Position numbers and translations under genes: made by a program. From contig JAEWKR010000162.1 in assembly GCA_023457715.1 (NCBI GenBank), positions 1 to 32,773 on the forward strand: a stretch of 32,773 nt of DNA, read 5' to 3'. How positions within the stretch are numbered: the stretch's first letter is position 1; the number at the start of each line of letters is the position of its first letter. This document shows positions 8,003 through 15,265 of this stretch, in pieces. The notes beneath the pieces are model-generated. The model made no database searches. It was not told the origin of the DNA and worked only from the letters and a program-made list of their open reading frames with translations. The DNA comes from Verrucomicrobiota bacterium. Lineage in GTDB: Bacteria > Verrucomicrobiota > Verrucomicrobiia > Opitutales > Opitutaceae.

Positions 8003-9106
8003 CTACTTCCCCAGCTGCGCGAGGACCTGATCCGTCAGCTTCTGGACCATGCCTTCGAGTTCGGCGTTGGTCATGCGGTCGATGGAGGGCGCGCCGGCGG
8101 GGGTGGCGACGGCCTGCGGGCGGTCGCCGATCTGATCCCACGGGTCGCATTCACACAGCTGCGCGGCCTTGAGGTTGAGGCGCTCGTCCGGCAGCCCGAG
8201 TTTCTGCTTCATATCGAGGAGCTTCCTGACCTCTTCCGGCGGGATGATCGTGCGCTTGGTCGGCAGCTGCGAAGCCACCCACAGCGTCCGGCAGTACGAG
8301 TCGGTGATCTCCATCTTGAAGTAGGCATCCTCCATGGACGTGCCCCAGCAGATCACGCCGTGGTTGCCCATGAGGATGGCCTGATGCTGCGGCGCGAGAT
8401 TGCCGAGGAGTTCGCTCATCTGCGGGCTGCCGGGCGTCTTGTACTCGGCCAGCGGAATGGTGCCGACGAACACCTCGACCTCAGGAATCAGGCAGCGGGG
8501 CGGTTCGATGCCGGCCATCGCGAAGGCGGTGGCGTGAATCGGATGCGCGTGCACGACCGCCGCCGCCGCCGGGACCTTGCGGTAGATGCCCAGGTGGGAA
8601 AGAATCTCGCTGGTGCGTCTCCACTTGCCGTTGCCGGCGACCTGGTTGCCGTCGGCATCGACGAGGCACACCTGTTCCGGCTTCATGAAGCCCTTTGAGA
8701 TGCCGGTTGGCGTGCAGAGGAAATAGTCACCGAGACGGGCGGAGAGATTGCCGCCATTGCCGTCGTTGTAATCGCGCAGCCAGCAGCGGCGGCCCATCTC
8801 GCAGATCTCTTCCTTCAGCTTGCGCGCTTCCGGCGAGTTGAAGAGCGCCTGGACGTCGACGCGCGCGTGCGATGCAGCCGCCGGAGTTGGCGCCGGAACC
8901 GGGCCCGCCTCGCCGCCCTTTGCCGTAGCGGCGGCCGGGGAAGCGGATCCGGGCGCGCCGGCGTTGGCATCGAACACGACCTTGATGCCGGCCTCGACGA
9001 GCACGTCGCGGGCGCCGGGCGTGAGGCGAATGTCGCGGCTGAAGCGGAATTCCCGCGCACCGGTTCGGGCGAACGCGATGGCGTCGGTCTGGGCAAAGAG
9101 TTTCAT
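8003..9106 (-). CDS. Microcompartment class II aldolase (fuculose/rhamnulose-phosphate aldolase type)
   Basis: 367 residues. The catalytic domain (about 85-320) is a zinc-dependent class II aldolase/adducin fold. GNGGNLSAR (117-125) is the substrate loop, HAHPIH (186-191) supplies metal ligands, the catalytic Glu lies in PEVEVF (near 209), and NHG (248-250) supplies the third His. In PVM microcompartments this enzyme splits fuculose- or rhamnulose-1-phosphate into DHAP and lactaldehyde. Two extra parts are visible. Residues 1-48 include RLTPGARDVLVEAGIKVVF, close to a motif near the N terminus of EutT, joined by an Ala/Pro/Gly linker (49-80). After another linker, residues 341-367 form a short amphipathic helix typical of encapsulation peptides. 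The ATG at 9104-9106 was chosen because upstream sequence is repeat-derived. It is the last gene of the operon. Confidence 0.9.
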   Translation of the reverse strand: MKLFAQTDAIAFARTGAREFRFSRDIRLTPGARDVLVEAGIKVVFDANAGAPGSASPAAATAKGGEAGPVPAPTPAAASHARVDVQALFNSPEARKLKEEICEMGRRCWLRDYNDGNGGNLSARLGDYFLCTPTGISKGFMKPEQVCLVDADGNQVAGNGKWRRTSEILSHLGIYRKVPAAAAVVHAHPIHATAFAMAGIEPPRCLIPEVEVFVGTIPLAEYKTPGSPQMSELLGNLAPQHQAILMGNHGVICWGTSMEDAYFKMEITDSYCRTLWVASQLPTKRTIIPPEEVRKLLDMKQKLGLPDERLNLKAAQLCECDPWDQIGDRPQAVATPAGAPSIDRMTNAELEGMVQKLTDQVLAQLGK

Positions 9107-9150
9107 GGTCTGGAAAGGGAGAAAGGTCGCTGATGGTGGCTCTGTGGTAG

Positions 9151-9216
9151 GGCGGTGCTTCAGCCCGCCATGCGAAGGGGATGCAGGATGCGAGATGCAG
9201 GATGCGGGATCGCACG
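9151..9216. repeat. GGGCGGTGCTTCAGCCCGCC word and GGATGC(A/G) tandem words
   Basis: AGGGCGGTGCTTCAGCCCGC, then GGATGCAGGATGCGAGATGC and further GGATGCGGGAT words. It separates the aldolase gene from the BMC-P gene upstream of it in the operon. The GGATGCGGGAT word recurs at 9937-10086 and, in the opposite orientation, at 19119-19173. Confidence 0.65.
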
Positions 9217-9242
9217 CCGGCGAAGCTCTACTTCGGAAGGGC

Positions 9243-9548
9243 TCATGGTGTCTCCGCGGCGTGCGGGTCGGTGGCTTGGAAGAAAACGGTGTCGATGATG
9301 GCGCCGACATACGCGTCGCATGGCGTCGGCCGGTCGAAGGGCCGGGTCGCCTCGGTGCTTTCACAGATTGTGACGAGCTGCCCCACGCCGGCGCCCAGTT
9401 CGTCGTGGGCGACGATGGAGTAGTCATGATCCTTGCCGGTCTCGCCGGTCTTGGCGCTCCACGGCAGCACGACCAGCAACCGTTCGCCCCGCAGCGAGTG
9501 GTGGCGAACGGAAAGGGTCACGCGACCGATGACGTTGGCGATGCGCAT
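9243..9548 (-). CDS. BMC-P shell vertex protein (EutN/CcmL family)
   Basis: 101 residues. It starts MRIANVIGRVTLSVRHHSLRG, the family-typical first strand, and has DELGAGVGQLVTICESTEA (the G-rich loop and following strand) and a C-terminal AIIDTVFF strand. BMC-P proteins form pentamers that cap the vertices of the polyhedral shell. This is one of three BMC-P genes in the operon, a number typical of PVM-type loci. The insertion DRPTPCDAYVG before the last strand and the ATDPHAAETP tail set it apart from the other two. Confidence 0.93.
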   Translation of the reverse strand: MRIANVIGRVTLSVRHHSLRGERLLVVLPWSAKTGETGKDHDYSIVAHDELGAGVGQLVTICESTEATRPFDRPTPCDAYVGAIIDTVFFQATDPHAAETP

Positions 9549-9572
9549 GGGTCAGAGCTCCAGACTCGATCC

Positions 9573-9653
9573 AACCACGAATCGACACGAATGGACACGA
9601 AGGGCCACAAACGAGGACTTCCTATTCGTGTTCATTCGTGTCCATTCGTGGTT
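9573..9653. repeat. Inverted ATTCGTGTCC word repeat (29-nt arms)
   Basis: AACCACGAATCGACACGAAT and following bases (9573-9601) are mirrored at 9625-9653 by a run ending ATTCGTGTCCATTCGTGGTT. The loop is 23 nt. The right arm overlaps the last seven codons of the BMC-P gene at 9632-9934. The same words appear once more, on one arm only, at 16378-16410. Confidence 0.9.
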
Positions 9654-9934
9654 AAGCTTTCCGGTTCGGGGGCGCGGTTCTCGTCCACGATCCCCATGAC
9701 CCACCAGCGCGCCGGGCTTTTCGGATCCTCCAGGTAGGCTCGCGCCCAGCTGCCGTCGGAGCACAGCAGCACCTTCTGGTGCAGGCCGGCGCCGTGCGGA
9801 TCGAGCACGACTTGCGGACTGCCATCCGGCTGGTCCTTCAGATCGACCGGCTGCGCGATCAGCAGGCGGCAACGCTCCAGGCTCCGGTGTTTCACCGTTG
9901 CTGTCACGTAACCGCGGATACGAGCGAGGCGCAT
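9632..9934 (-). CDS. BMC-P shell vertex protein (EutN/CcmL family)
   Basis: 100 residues, starting MRLARIRGYVTATVKHRSLE with a later LLIAQPVDL strand, as in EutN/CcmL pentamer proteins. The middle is less typical: DPHGAGLHQKVLLCSDGSWA takes the place of the usual DxxGAGxGxxVLxxxGSSA, and the C-terminal strand is WWVMGIVD. The last residues (LTTNGHE and stop) are encoded by one arm of an intergenic word repeat, so the true ancestral C terminus may have been shifted by repeat insertion. It is one of three vertex proteins of the shell. Confidence 0.9.
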   Translation of the reverse strand: MRLARIRGYVTATVKHRSLERCRLLIAQPVDLKDQPDGSPQVVLDPHGAGLHQKVLLCSDGSWARAYLEDPKSPARWWVMGIVDENRAPEPESLTTNGHE

Positions 9935-9936
9935 GG

Positions 9937-10086
9937 GGATCAGGATGCGGGATGCGGGTGCCGGGATACGGGATGCCGGAGAAGCGAAACGCGGCGAGAG
10001 GCCGCCATTCCGGATCCCGGATCGCGGATCCCGGATCGGTCTTGTGCCTGCATCACGGATCTCGGATCTCGGATCCCGGATCGGTA
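9937..10086. repeat. Tandem GGATGCGGGAT / GGATCCCGGATC word array
   Basis: 150 bases between BMC-P and the aldehyde dehydrogenase gene are mostly copies of GGATGCGGGAT, GGGATACGGGATGCCGG, CGGATCCCGGATCG and CGGATCTCGGATC. Many copies are themselves palindromic (CGGATCCCGGATC), so several alternative hairpins can form. No gene is seen. Confidence 0.8.
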
Positions 10087-10103
10087 TTTGGCCTGCATCG
10101 TCT

Positions 10104-11531
10104 TCAGTACAAATTCAGCCCCTCGACCATCACGCAGCGGCGGGAGCGGGTGAAGGTCATCGGGGTCGTGACGCCTTCGCCCGTCGGCGTCGCGATGGAG
10201 TAGGAGAGGAAGCCCTCGCCGCCGAGGCCCAGGCCGGTCATCGACGGGCCGTTCTTGATGAACAGCGTGGTGTCCGCCGCCTGCGCCATTTTGGTCAGGT
10301 TGCGGATGTTCTGGCTGTGCATGATCGCGGTGTGCTTGTAGCCGTGCTCGGCCTTGATCGCGGCGGCGATGGCGGTGTCGACGTTTTTCACGCGCACGAT
10401 CGGGATGAAGGGCATCATCTGCTCCTCCTGGACGAACGGATGCTGTTCGTCGGTCTCGCCAAACAGCAGCTGGGTGGCGGGGGGGACGTCCAGACCGATG
10501 CTCTTCGCGAGCACGGCGGCGTCACGACCGACGAGATTCTTGTTCACCGTGGCGTGACCGCACGTCGTCGTGCCCTGACCGGGGGGGAAGCTGAACGCTT
10601 GCCGGGTCAGCGCTTCGACCTGCTGGGAGTTGAGTTGCACGGCGCCGGCACGCTTCAGCGCGGCGATGAGGCCGTCGGCCACGGAGGCGACGACGAACAC
10701 TTCCTTTTCGCCGATGCAGAGGAGATTGTTGTCGTAGGAGGCCCCCTGGATGATCGCCCGGGCGGCACGGTCGAGGTCGGCGGTCTCGTCGACGACGACG
10801 GGGGGATTACCCGGGCCCGCGCAGACCGCGCGCTTGCCGATCTTCATCGCAGCGGCGACAACGGCAGGACCACCGGTCACGCAAAGGAGCTTCACGTCCT
10901 CGTGCTTGCAGAGAATGTCGAAGGTCTGGAGCGTCGGTTTGTTCACCGTCGCGAGCAGATCGGGAATTCCGGTCTCCTGGAAAATGGCCTGGTTGTAGGC
11001 GCGGATGGCCAGCGCCGCGACCTGGGAGGCCGACGGGTGGGTGTTGAAGACGGCGGCGTTGCCGGCGGCGATCATGTTGATCGCGTTGCCGGTCAGGGTC
11101 GGCACGCTGTGGGTGGCCGGCGTCACGGCCCCGATCACGCCCCAAGGCGCGAAGTCGATCACGGTCAGGCCGAAGTCGCCGCTGAACGCCGTGCGTTCGA
11201 GCATCTCGACGCCGGGGACGAGATCGGCGCAGATGCGCAGCTTCTCGATCTTGGCGTCGAGGCGGCCGATCTTCGTCTCGGCGAATTCGATCTCACCCCA
11301 GGTCTTGGCGTTTTGCGCGCACATCCGACGGACGGCGCCGATCGCCTTCTTGCGGGCGCTGACGCCGCCCTCCTTGAGGAGGAGGAAGGACTTCTGCGCG
11401 GCCGCCACGGCGTCCTCCATTTTCTCGTACACGCCGAAGCTGCTCTCGCCGTTCTTTACCACGGCATGCTGCTGCTGCAGGCGCGACAGCACTTCCGTGA
11501 CGACGCGGGCGATAAGTTGTTGTTGGTCCAC
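10104..11531 (-). CDS. Microcompartment CoA-acylating aldehyde dehydrogenase (PduP-like)
   Basis: 475 residues from the GTG at 11529-11531. It oxidises lactaldehyde (by pathway context) with NAD+ and CoA to lactyl-CoA in the microcompartment lumen. The catalytic Cys272 lies in the PduP-type context SYDNNLLCIGEKE. CAGPGNPPVVVDETADLD and the FAPWGVIGAVTPATHSVPT block are also family-typical. The first 20 residues (from DQQQLIARVVTEVLSRLQQQ) form an amphipathic helix like PduP/EutE encapsulation peptides, separated from the enzyme by a short linker. The frame is open to 11585, but those 18 extra codons encode a Phe/Pro-rich stretch produced by a GGGAAAGTGAAAG repeat. GTG at the peptide is therefore a better start. 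Confidence 0.92.
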   Translation of the reverse strand: MDQQQLIARVVTEVLSRLQQQHAVVKNGESSFGVYEKMEDAVAAAQKSFLLLKEGGVSARKKAIGAVRRMCAQNAKTWGEIEFAETKIGRLDAKIEKLRICADLVPGVEMLERTAFSGDFGLTVIDFAPWGVIGAVTPATHSVPTLTGNAINMIAAGNAAVFNTHPSASQVAALAIRAYNQAIFQETGIPDLLATVNKPTLQTFDILCKHEDVKLLCVTGGPAVVAAAMKIGKRAVCAGPGNPPVVVDETADLDRAARAIIQGASYDNNLLCIGEKEVFVVASVADGLIAALKRAGAVQLNSQQVEALTRQAFSFPPGQGTTTCGHATVNKNLVGRDAAVLAKSIGLDVPPATQLLFGETDEQHPFVQEEQMMPFIPIVRVKNVDTAIAAAIKAEHGYKHTAIMHSQNIRNLTKMAQAADTTLFIKNGPSMTGLGLGGEGFLSYSIATPTGEGVTTPMTFTRSRRCVMVEGLNLY

Positions 11532-11635
11532 GAGAGGGAAAGGGAAGTGAAAGGGAAAGTTAAAGTGAGAGTGGGGGAGAGGCACCGGCTGAAGCCGGCG
11601 CTACGGCGGAGGTGGCGCCGGCTTCAGCCGGTGCC
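11530..11635. repeat. GGGAAAGTGAAAG words followed by a perfect 20-bp hairpin
   Basis: Positions 11532-11577 are purine-only words (GGGAAAGGGAAGTGAAAGGG and similar). Then GGCACCGGCTGAAGCCGGCG (11581-11600) pairs perfectly with its complement at 11616-11635 around a 15-nt loop. The CGGCTGAAGCCGGCGCTACG word is also found at 24799-24817. The element lies between BMC-P and the aldehyde dehydrogenase gene. Confidence 0.85.
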
Positions 11636-11654
11636 GTTCCGCGACGCCGGGCTC

Positions 11655-11963
11655 TCAATGCGCCCGATAGATCACCTGCTTGTTCAGATCGACGGTATCG
11701 ACGATGCCGATCACGACGGCGTCCAGGGGAGTGTCCTTGTCCTTGGCGCCCAGGCGGGCGGAGCTCCCCTGTGCGATCAGGACAACATCCCCTTCGCCGG
11801 CCCCCAGTTCGTCCACCGCGACCAGGGTGTTGGTGCCGGTCTTGAACTGCTGCGGGTTGGCGGGATCGACGAGGAGCGGCCGGACGAAGAGAAACTTCGA
11901 GCCGGTCATCTTCTCAGTCTTCTTGGTCGCAACGACCGTTCCTTCGACGCGGGCGAGGATCAT
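11655..11963 (-). CDS. BMC-P shell vertex protein (EutN/CcmL family)
   Basis: 102 residues, the most typical of the three BMC-P proteins. It starts MILARVEGTVVATKKTEKM, then GSKFLFVRPLLVD, VAVDELGAGEGDVVLIAQGSSAR with the usual glycine-rich turn, and ends with AVVIGIVDTVDLNKQVIY. It would form a pentamer closing shell vertices. It lies between the BMC-H gene at 12117-12419 and the aldehyde dehydrogenase gene, with repeat hairpins on both sides. Confidence 0.95.
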   Translation of the reverse strand: MILARVEGTVVATKKTEKMTGSKFLFVRPLLVDPANPQQFKTGTNTLVAVDELGAGEGDVVLIAQGSSARLGAKDKDTPLDAVVIGIVDTVDLNKQVIYRAH

Positions 11964-12015
11964 GGGGCGGGAGCTGACGTGAACGGGGTGGCTGATCGGG
12001 AGGGCCGACGGCAGG

Positions 12016-12109
12016 CGATTTATGATTTATGATTTACGATTTATGATTGGAGCCGCTACAGGCGGCTGGTTCTGCAAATCGTAAATCATCAATCATAAAT
12101 CATAAATCG
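12016..12109. repeat. Inverted GATTTATGATT word repeat (33-nt arms)
   Basis: CGATTTATGATTTATGATTT (from 12016, arm to 12048) is mirrored by an arm ending AATCATAAATCATAAATCG (to 12109). The 27-nt middle contains a second hairpin, AGCCGC-TACAG-GCGGCT. It separates BMC-H from BMC-P in the operon. Confidence 0.9.
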
Positions 12110-12116
12110 ATCCGCC

Positions 12117-12419
12117 CTATTTCTTCGGCGCCGGGAGCGCGGCCACGGCCTTCGGCAGCACGTTCGCGAGCTCGTTGTGCGGGCGCGCGATCACACTGAC
12201 GGAAACGACCTCGCCGAGCGACTGGGCGGCGGTGCGGCCCGCTTCGGTCGCGGCCTTGACGGCGGCGACGTCTCCGGTGACGACGACCGTGACCATCGCA
12301 TTGCCGACCTGGGTCAGCGGCCCAACGAGTTCAACGTTGGCGGACTTGAGCATGGCGTCGGTCGCCTCGACGAGAGCGATGAGACCGCGCGTTTCGATCA
12401 TTCCAATGGCTTGTTGCAT
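12117..12419 (-). CDS. BMC-H shell hexamer protein
   Basis: 100 residues, single BMC domain (Pfam BMC type). It starts MQQAIGMIETRGLIALVEAT with the GMIETRG signature, followed by DAMLKSANVELVG and GDVAAVKAATEAG. It forms a hexameric facet tile whose central pore admits substrate. The residues at the pore-loop position read QVGNA, in place of the frequent KIGSG, so the pore lining is changed. The C terminus (LPKAVAALPAPKK) is a short basic tail. It is one of three BMC-H genes. Confidence 0.95.
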   Translation of the reverse strand: MQQAIGMIETRGLIALVEATDAMLKSANVELVGPLTQVGNAMVTVVVTGDVAAVKAATEAGRTAAQSLGEVVSVSVIARPHNELANVLPKAVAALPAPKK

Positions 12420-12425
12420 GATGAA

Positions 12426-12489
<64 letters not shown>

Positions 12490-12504
12490 TTGGCGACCGC
12501 GGCC

Positions 12505-13695
12505 CTACCGGGTCTGCAGTTTGGCCCAGGCGTTGCGGGCGATGACGATCTCTTCGTTGGTCGGGAGCACCCAAACCTCGATCTTCGAGTCGGGCGTTGA
12601 AATCAGGCCTTCGGTTGCCCGGGTCGCCGCGTTGCGCCCGGCGTCGAGCTTCAGCCCGCAGAAATCGAGGTGAGCGCAGACCGCCTCGCGCAGCTCGACC
12701 CGGTTCTCGCCGATCCCCGCGGTGAAAACGACCGCATCGGCGCCGTTGAGGGTGACGAGAAAGCGCCCGATGTAGCCACGGATCGCCGCGACGAACACCG
12801 CGAGCGCGGTGCGAGCCTGCTCGTTGCCCGCTTTCGCGGCGTCGGCGACGTCGCGGATGTCGCCGCTGGCGAGCCCGGACATTCCTTTCAGGCCGGCGTT
12901 GGTGGAAAGCTGTTGCTCGACCTCCTCGAGACCGAGCCCGAGATCCTTCGCCAGATACAGGGCGGCAAAAACGTCGAAATCGCCGACGCGATTGCTCTGC
13001 GGGAGCCCGCTCTGGGGCGTCATCCCCCAACTGGAATCCACCGCATGGCCGTCGCGCACGGCGCAGATCGACGAACTGCCGCCGAGGTGGCAGGAGATGA
13101 TCCGCAGGTCATGGCGGCCCTTGATCTCCGCCAGGCGCTCCGTGACGTACCGATGGCTTGCGCCGTGGAAACCGGTCCGGCGGATGGCCAGCTTTTCCTC
13201 CCAGGCGAGCGGCACGGCGAAACGCGTGTTCTCGACCGGCAACCGGTCGTAGAAAGCCGTCTCGAAGGTGCCGATACAAGGCAGCCCCGGATAGAGCTGC
13301 TGAAACGAACGCACCGCCTTCACGTACGGAGGATTGTGGGCGGGGAAGAGGGTATAGAGCGACTCCATGGCCCGCAGCACCGTTTCATCGAGCACCTGGG
13401 TGCCCGAGATGCCCCGGGCCATGACCGGCTTGAACCCCACGGCGTCCAGTTCGCTGAAGCGACCCAGACCCGCCTCGCGAAGCGCCGCTTCGAAATGAGC
13501 GATGGCGGCGCCGTAGTCAGGAAAGGCCGCGCTGCCCGACTGGGCGGGAGCCCCCGTGATCTCCAGTTTCCACGGGCTTTCACTCGCGCCGATCCGCTCC
13601 GCCCCGCCGCGGGCAAGCAGCCGCTCGCCCGGCAGCTCGAACAAGCGGAACTTGAACGAGGTGCTGCCGATGTTGGCGACGAGGATTCTGCCCAT
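12505..13695 (-). CDS. ackA: Acetate/propionate kinase family protein of the microcompartment
   Basis: 396 residues, usual AckA length. The ASKHA-fold phosphate loop is ANIGSTSFKFRLFE (7-20). FHGASHRYV, GGSSSICAV, DSSWGMTPQSGLPQ and FTAGIGENR are the nucleotide- and metal-binding blocks. In this locus it would take lactyl-phosphate made by PduL and give lactate plus ATP, probably outside the shell because no encapsulation peptide is seen. The sequence is divergent from housekeeping AckA (the loop is usually NxGSSSLK). That fits a pathway-dedicated copy, as known from PVM-type BMC loci. Confidence 0.92.
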   Translation of the reverse strand: MGRILVANIGSTSFKFRLFELPGERLLARGGAERIGASESPWKLEITGAPAQSGSAAFPDYGAAIAHFEAALREAGLGRFSELDAVGFKPVMARGISGTQVLDETVLRAMESLYTLFPAHNPPYVKAVRSFQQLYPGLPCIGTFETAFYDRLPVENTRFAVPLAWEEKLAIRRTGFHGASHRYVTERLAEIKGRHDLRIISCHLGGSSSICAVRDGHAVDSSWGMTPQSGLPQSNRVGDFDVFAALYLAKDLGLGLEEVEQQLSTNAGLKGMSGLASGDIRDVADAAKAGNEQARTALAVFVAAIRGYIGRFLVTLNGADAVVFTAGIGENRVELREAVCAHLDFCGLKLDAGRNAATRATEGLISTPDSKIEVWVLPTNEEIVIARNAWAKLQTR

Positions 13696-13705
13696 GGGGA
13701 GGGAA

Positions 13706-13794
13706 AGGACTGAATGGCTGAAGGACTGAAGGGCTGAAGGGACGCGACCCGTGGCCTGAAGGGCTTGGTTCAGCCTTTCAGTCCTTCAGCCCTT
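13706..13794. repeat. Inverted GGACTGAAGGGCTGAA word repeat
   Basis: AGGACTGAATGGCTGAAGGA and following words (13706-13740) are mirrored by TTCAGCCTTTCAGTCCTTCA (13770-13794). The right arm abuts the stop codon of the BMC-H gene at 13795. Related words occur at 17934-18010 and 22630-22697. Confidence 0.85.
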
Positions 13795-14088
13795 TTACTT
13801 CACCGCGGTTTTGGCGAGGAACCTGCCGAGGGTGGCAAGATCGTCGTGCGGACGCGGGATGACGTGGACGGCGATGACTTCGCCGATGGTGGCCGCAGCG
13901 GTGGCGCCGGCCTCGGTGGCGGCTTTGACCGCCGCCACATCACCGCGGATGAAGGTGGCGACGTGGCCGGAGCCGACCTTTTCCCAGCCGATCAACTCGA
14001 CGTTGGCGGCTTTGAGCATGGCGTCGGTCGCTTCGAACTGCGACACGAGGCCTTTGGTTTCGATCATTCCGAGAGCTTGTCCGGGCAT
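13795..14088 (-). CDS. BMC-H shell hexamer protein
   Basis: 97 residues. It begins MPGQALGMIETKGLVSQFEA, then DAMLKAANVELIGWEKVGSG and GDVAAVKAATEAGATAAATIG, and ends RFLAKTAVK. The pore-position loop is KVGSG, the canonical BMC-H form. The frame is open for 31 codons upstream, but the ATG at 14086-14088 matches the family start; upstream codons overlap the end of the next BMC-H gene. It is very similar to the BMC-H at 12117-12419 over the GDVAAVKAATEAG helix, which suggests duplication within the locus. Confidence 0.95.
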   Translation of the reverse strand: MPGQALGMIETKGLVSQFEATDAMLKAANVELIGWEKVGSGHVATFIRGDVAAVKAATEAGATAAATIGEVIAVHVIPRPHDDLATLGRFLAKTAVK

Positions 14089-14122
14089 GGAAGTAGTGCG
14101 TTGAAGGTTGGGGTGGCGCCGA

Positions 14123-14392
14123 TCAGGGCGCATAGAACTCGAGCAGTCCCTGGGCGGGACGCGCGATGACGTGCGCGGCAACGAGGTTGCCGACGCGTTG
14201 GGCGGCTTCCTTGCCGGCGTCGACGGCTGCTTTCACGCTGCCGACGTCGCCTTTCACGATGGTGGTGACGAGGGCGCCGCCGATCTGGATATTTCGGACC
14301 AGAGTCACGTTCGCTGCCTTCACCATGGCGTCGCTGGCCTCGACGAGGCCGACGTAACCGCGGGTTTCAATCAGTCCAATGGCTTCACTCAT
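14123..14392 (-). CDS. BMC-H shell hexamer protein
   Basis: 89 residues, the shortest of the three. It starts MSEAIGLIETRGYVGLVEAS, with DAMVKAANVTLVRNIQIGGA, GDVGSVKAAVDAGKEAAQRVG and an AHVIARPAQGLLEFYAP end. The pore-position loop is QIGGA. The ATG at 14390-14392 fits the family; the longer open frame overlaps pduL and is not expected to be translated. Only 34 bases separate it from the BMC-H gene at 13795-14088, and this is one of the few gaps in the operon without a repeat hairpin. Confidence 0.95.
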   Translation of the reverse strand: MSEAIGLIETRGYVGLVEASDAMVKAANVTLVRNIQIGGALVTTIVKGDVGSVKAAVDAGKEAAQRVGNLVAAHVIARPAQGLLEFYAP

Positions 14393-14478
14393 GGATGGGT
14401 TTGGTTGAGAGAGTTGAGGTTGAGGTTTGAGAGGAGGGCGGTGCTTCAGCGCGTCAGGGAGGAGGGGAATGGCCGCTT

Positions 14479-15156
14479 TCAGGTATTGCGCACCAGTTCG
14501 CAGCGTCTCGCATGGGCGAGGTCGCACGCGTTGGCCTCGTCGGTGTCGATGTGCACCTCGAGTTTGAAGCTCGGATCCACGCGGACGAGCATGTCGTCAA
14601 AACGAGTCGTGCACTTCTCCGCTTCGACGCGGAGCGTCATCATCTCGCCGGGCTTGACCCCGTAGAACGCGGCATCGGCGGGGGACATGTGGACGTGCCG
14701 GGCGGCGCGAATGATGCCCTCCTTCATCTCGACCACGCCTTTGGGTCCGATGACGACGCCGCCGGTCGTTCCCTTGATGTCGCCGGACGCGCGCACCGGC
14801 ACGGGGAGGCCGAGATAGACCGAGTCCGTGTAGGCGAGTTCGATCTGGGTAAGATTGCGGCAGGGACCCAGGATCCGGAGCTGCGGAATGATGCGGTCCC
14901 GCGGACCGACCAGGGTCACCGTCGCCGTGGAGGCAAACTGGCCTTCCTGATACAGCCACTTGTGGACCTGCAGCTCGTACCCCTTGCCGAACAGGATCTC
15001 GAGGTTCTCCTGCGTGACATGCATGTGTCGAGCGGAGCTGTTGACCACCAGCGTCGGGGCCTGCTGCGTTGCCTGAAATTCACGACCGATCTGGGTGAAT
15101 AGCGTCTGCCGGATCAGCGATTCGACCAGGGAGCGGCTCAGGGCGGGAGCGGACAC
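14479..15156 (-). CDS. pduL: Phosphate acyltransferase PduL (microcompartment phosphotransacylase)
   Basis: 225 residues from a GTG start at 15154-15156. PduL swaps CoA for phosphate on the acyl-CoA, regenerating CoA inside the shell. The two-zinc site is formed by SARHMHV (41-47) and RHVHMS (153-158), with a further His at about 202 in VHIDTDEAN. Both PduL half-barrels are complete. Residues 1-24 (SRSLVESLIRQTLFTQIG) form an amphipathic helix followed by a polar linker, as in encapsulation peptides of PduL. It is the first structural gene of the operon after deoR. A candidate operator sits about 85 bases upstream. Confidence 0.95.
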   Translation of the reverse strand: MSAPALSRSLVESLIRQTLFTQIGREFQATQQAPTLVVNSSARHMHVTQENLEILFGKGYELQVHKWLYQEGQFASTATVTLVGPRDRIIPQLRILGPCRNLTQIELAYTDSVYLGLPVPVRASGDIKGTTGGVVIGPKGVVEMKEGIIRAARHVHMSPADAAFYGVKPGEMMTLRVEAEKCTTRFDDMLVRVDPSFKLEVHIDTDEANACDLAHARRCELVRNT

Positions 15157-15241
15157 GGGAGGGGCGAGAAAGTTGGGGGTTTCGAGTTTCGGGGTCGGGT
15201 CAACCTAATGAGACCAGGCGAGGCCGACGAGCGAACCGTAC

Positions 15242-15265
15242 TAAATGACAGACTCCAGTCATAAA
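15242..15265. promoter_or_regulatory. Candidate DeoR-type operator upstream of pduL
   Basis: The inverted repeat TAAATG-N12-CATAAA includes the longer symmetric pair ATGAC-N8-GTCAT. It overlaps the deoR stop codon and lies upstream of the pduL start. The same spacing and half-sites occur in front of deoR at 16149-16172. Read on the opposite strand, this spacer shares GGAG at the same place as the other copy. Confidence 0.55.

Noticed and set aside
9933..12032. A 699-codon open frame on the plus strand opposite the aldehyde dehydrogenase and BMC-P genes
   Set aside because: It overlaps several confidently identified minus-strand genes, its residue composition is unusually rich in Arg, Gly and His as expected for the antisense of GC-rich genes, and no domain is recognisable.
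12016..12048. TTTATG words in the 12016-12109 repeat considered as further DeoR sites
   Set aside because: They do not have the 12-base spacing to CATAAA, and they belong to a tandem GATTTATGATT array.
13795..14527. One of the shell proteins considered as a tandem-domain BMC-T
   Set aside because: Each of the three has a single BMC domain of 89-100 residues; no gene in the locus is long enough for two domains.
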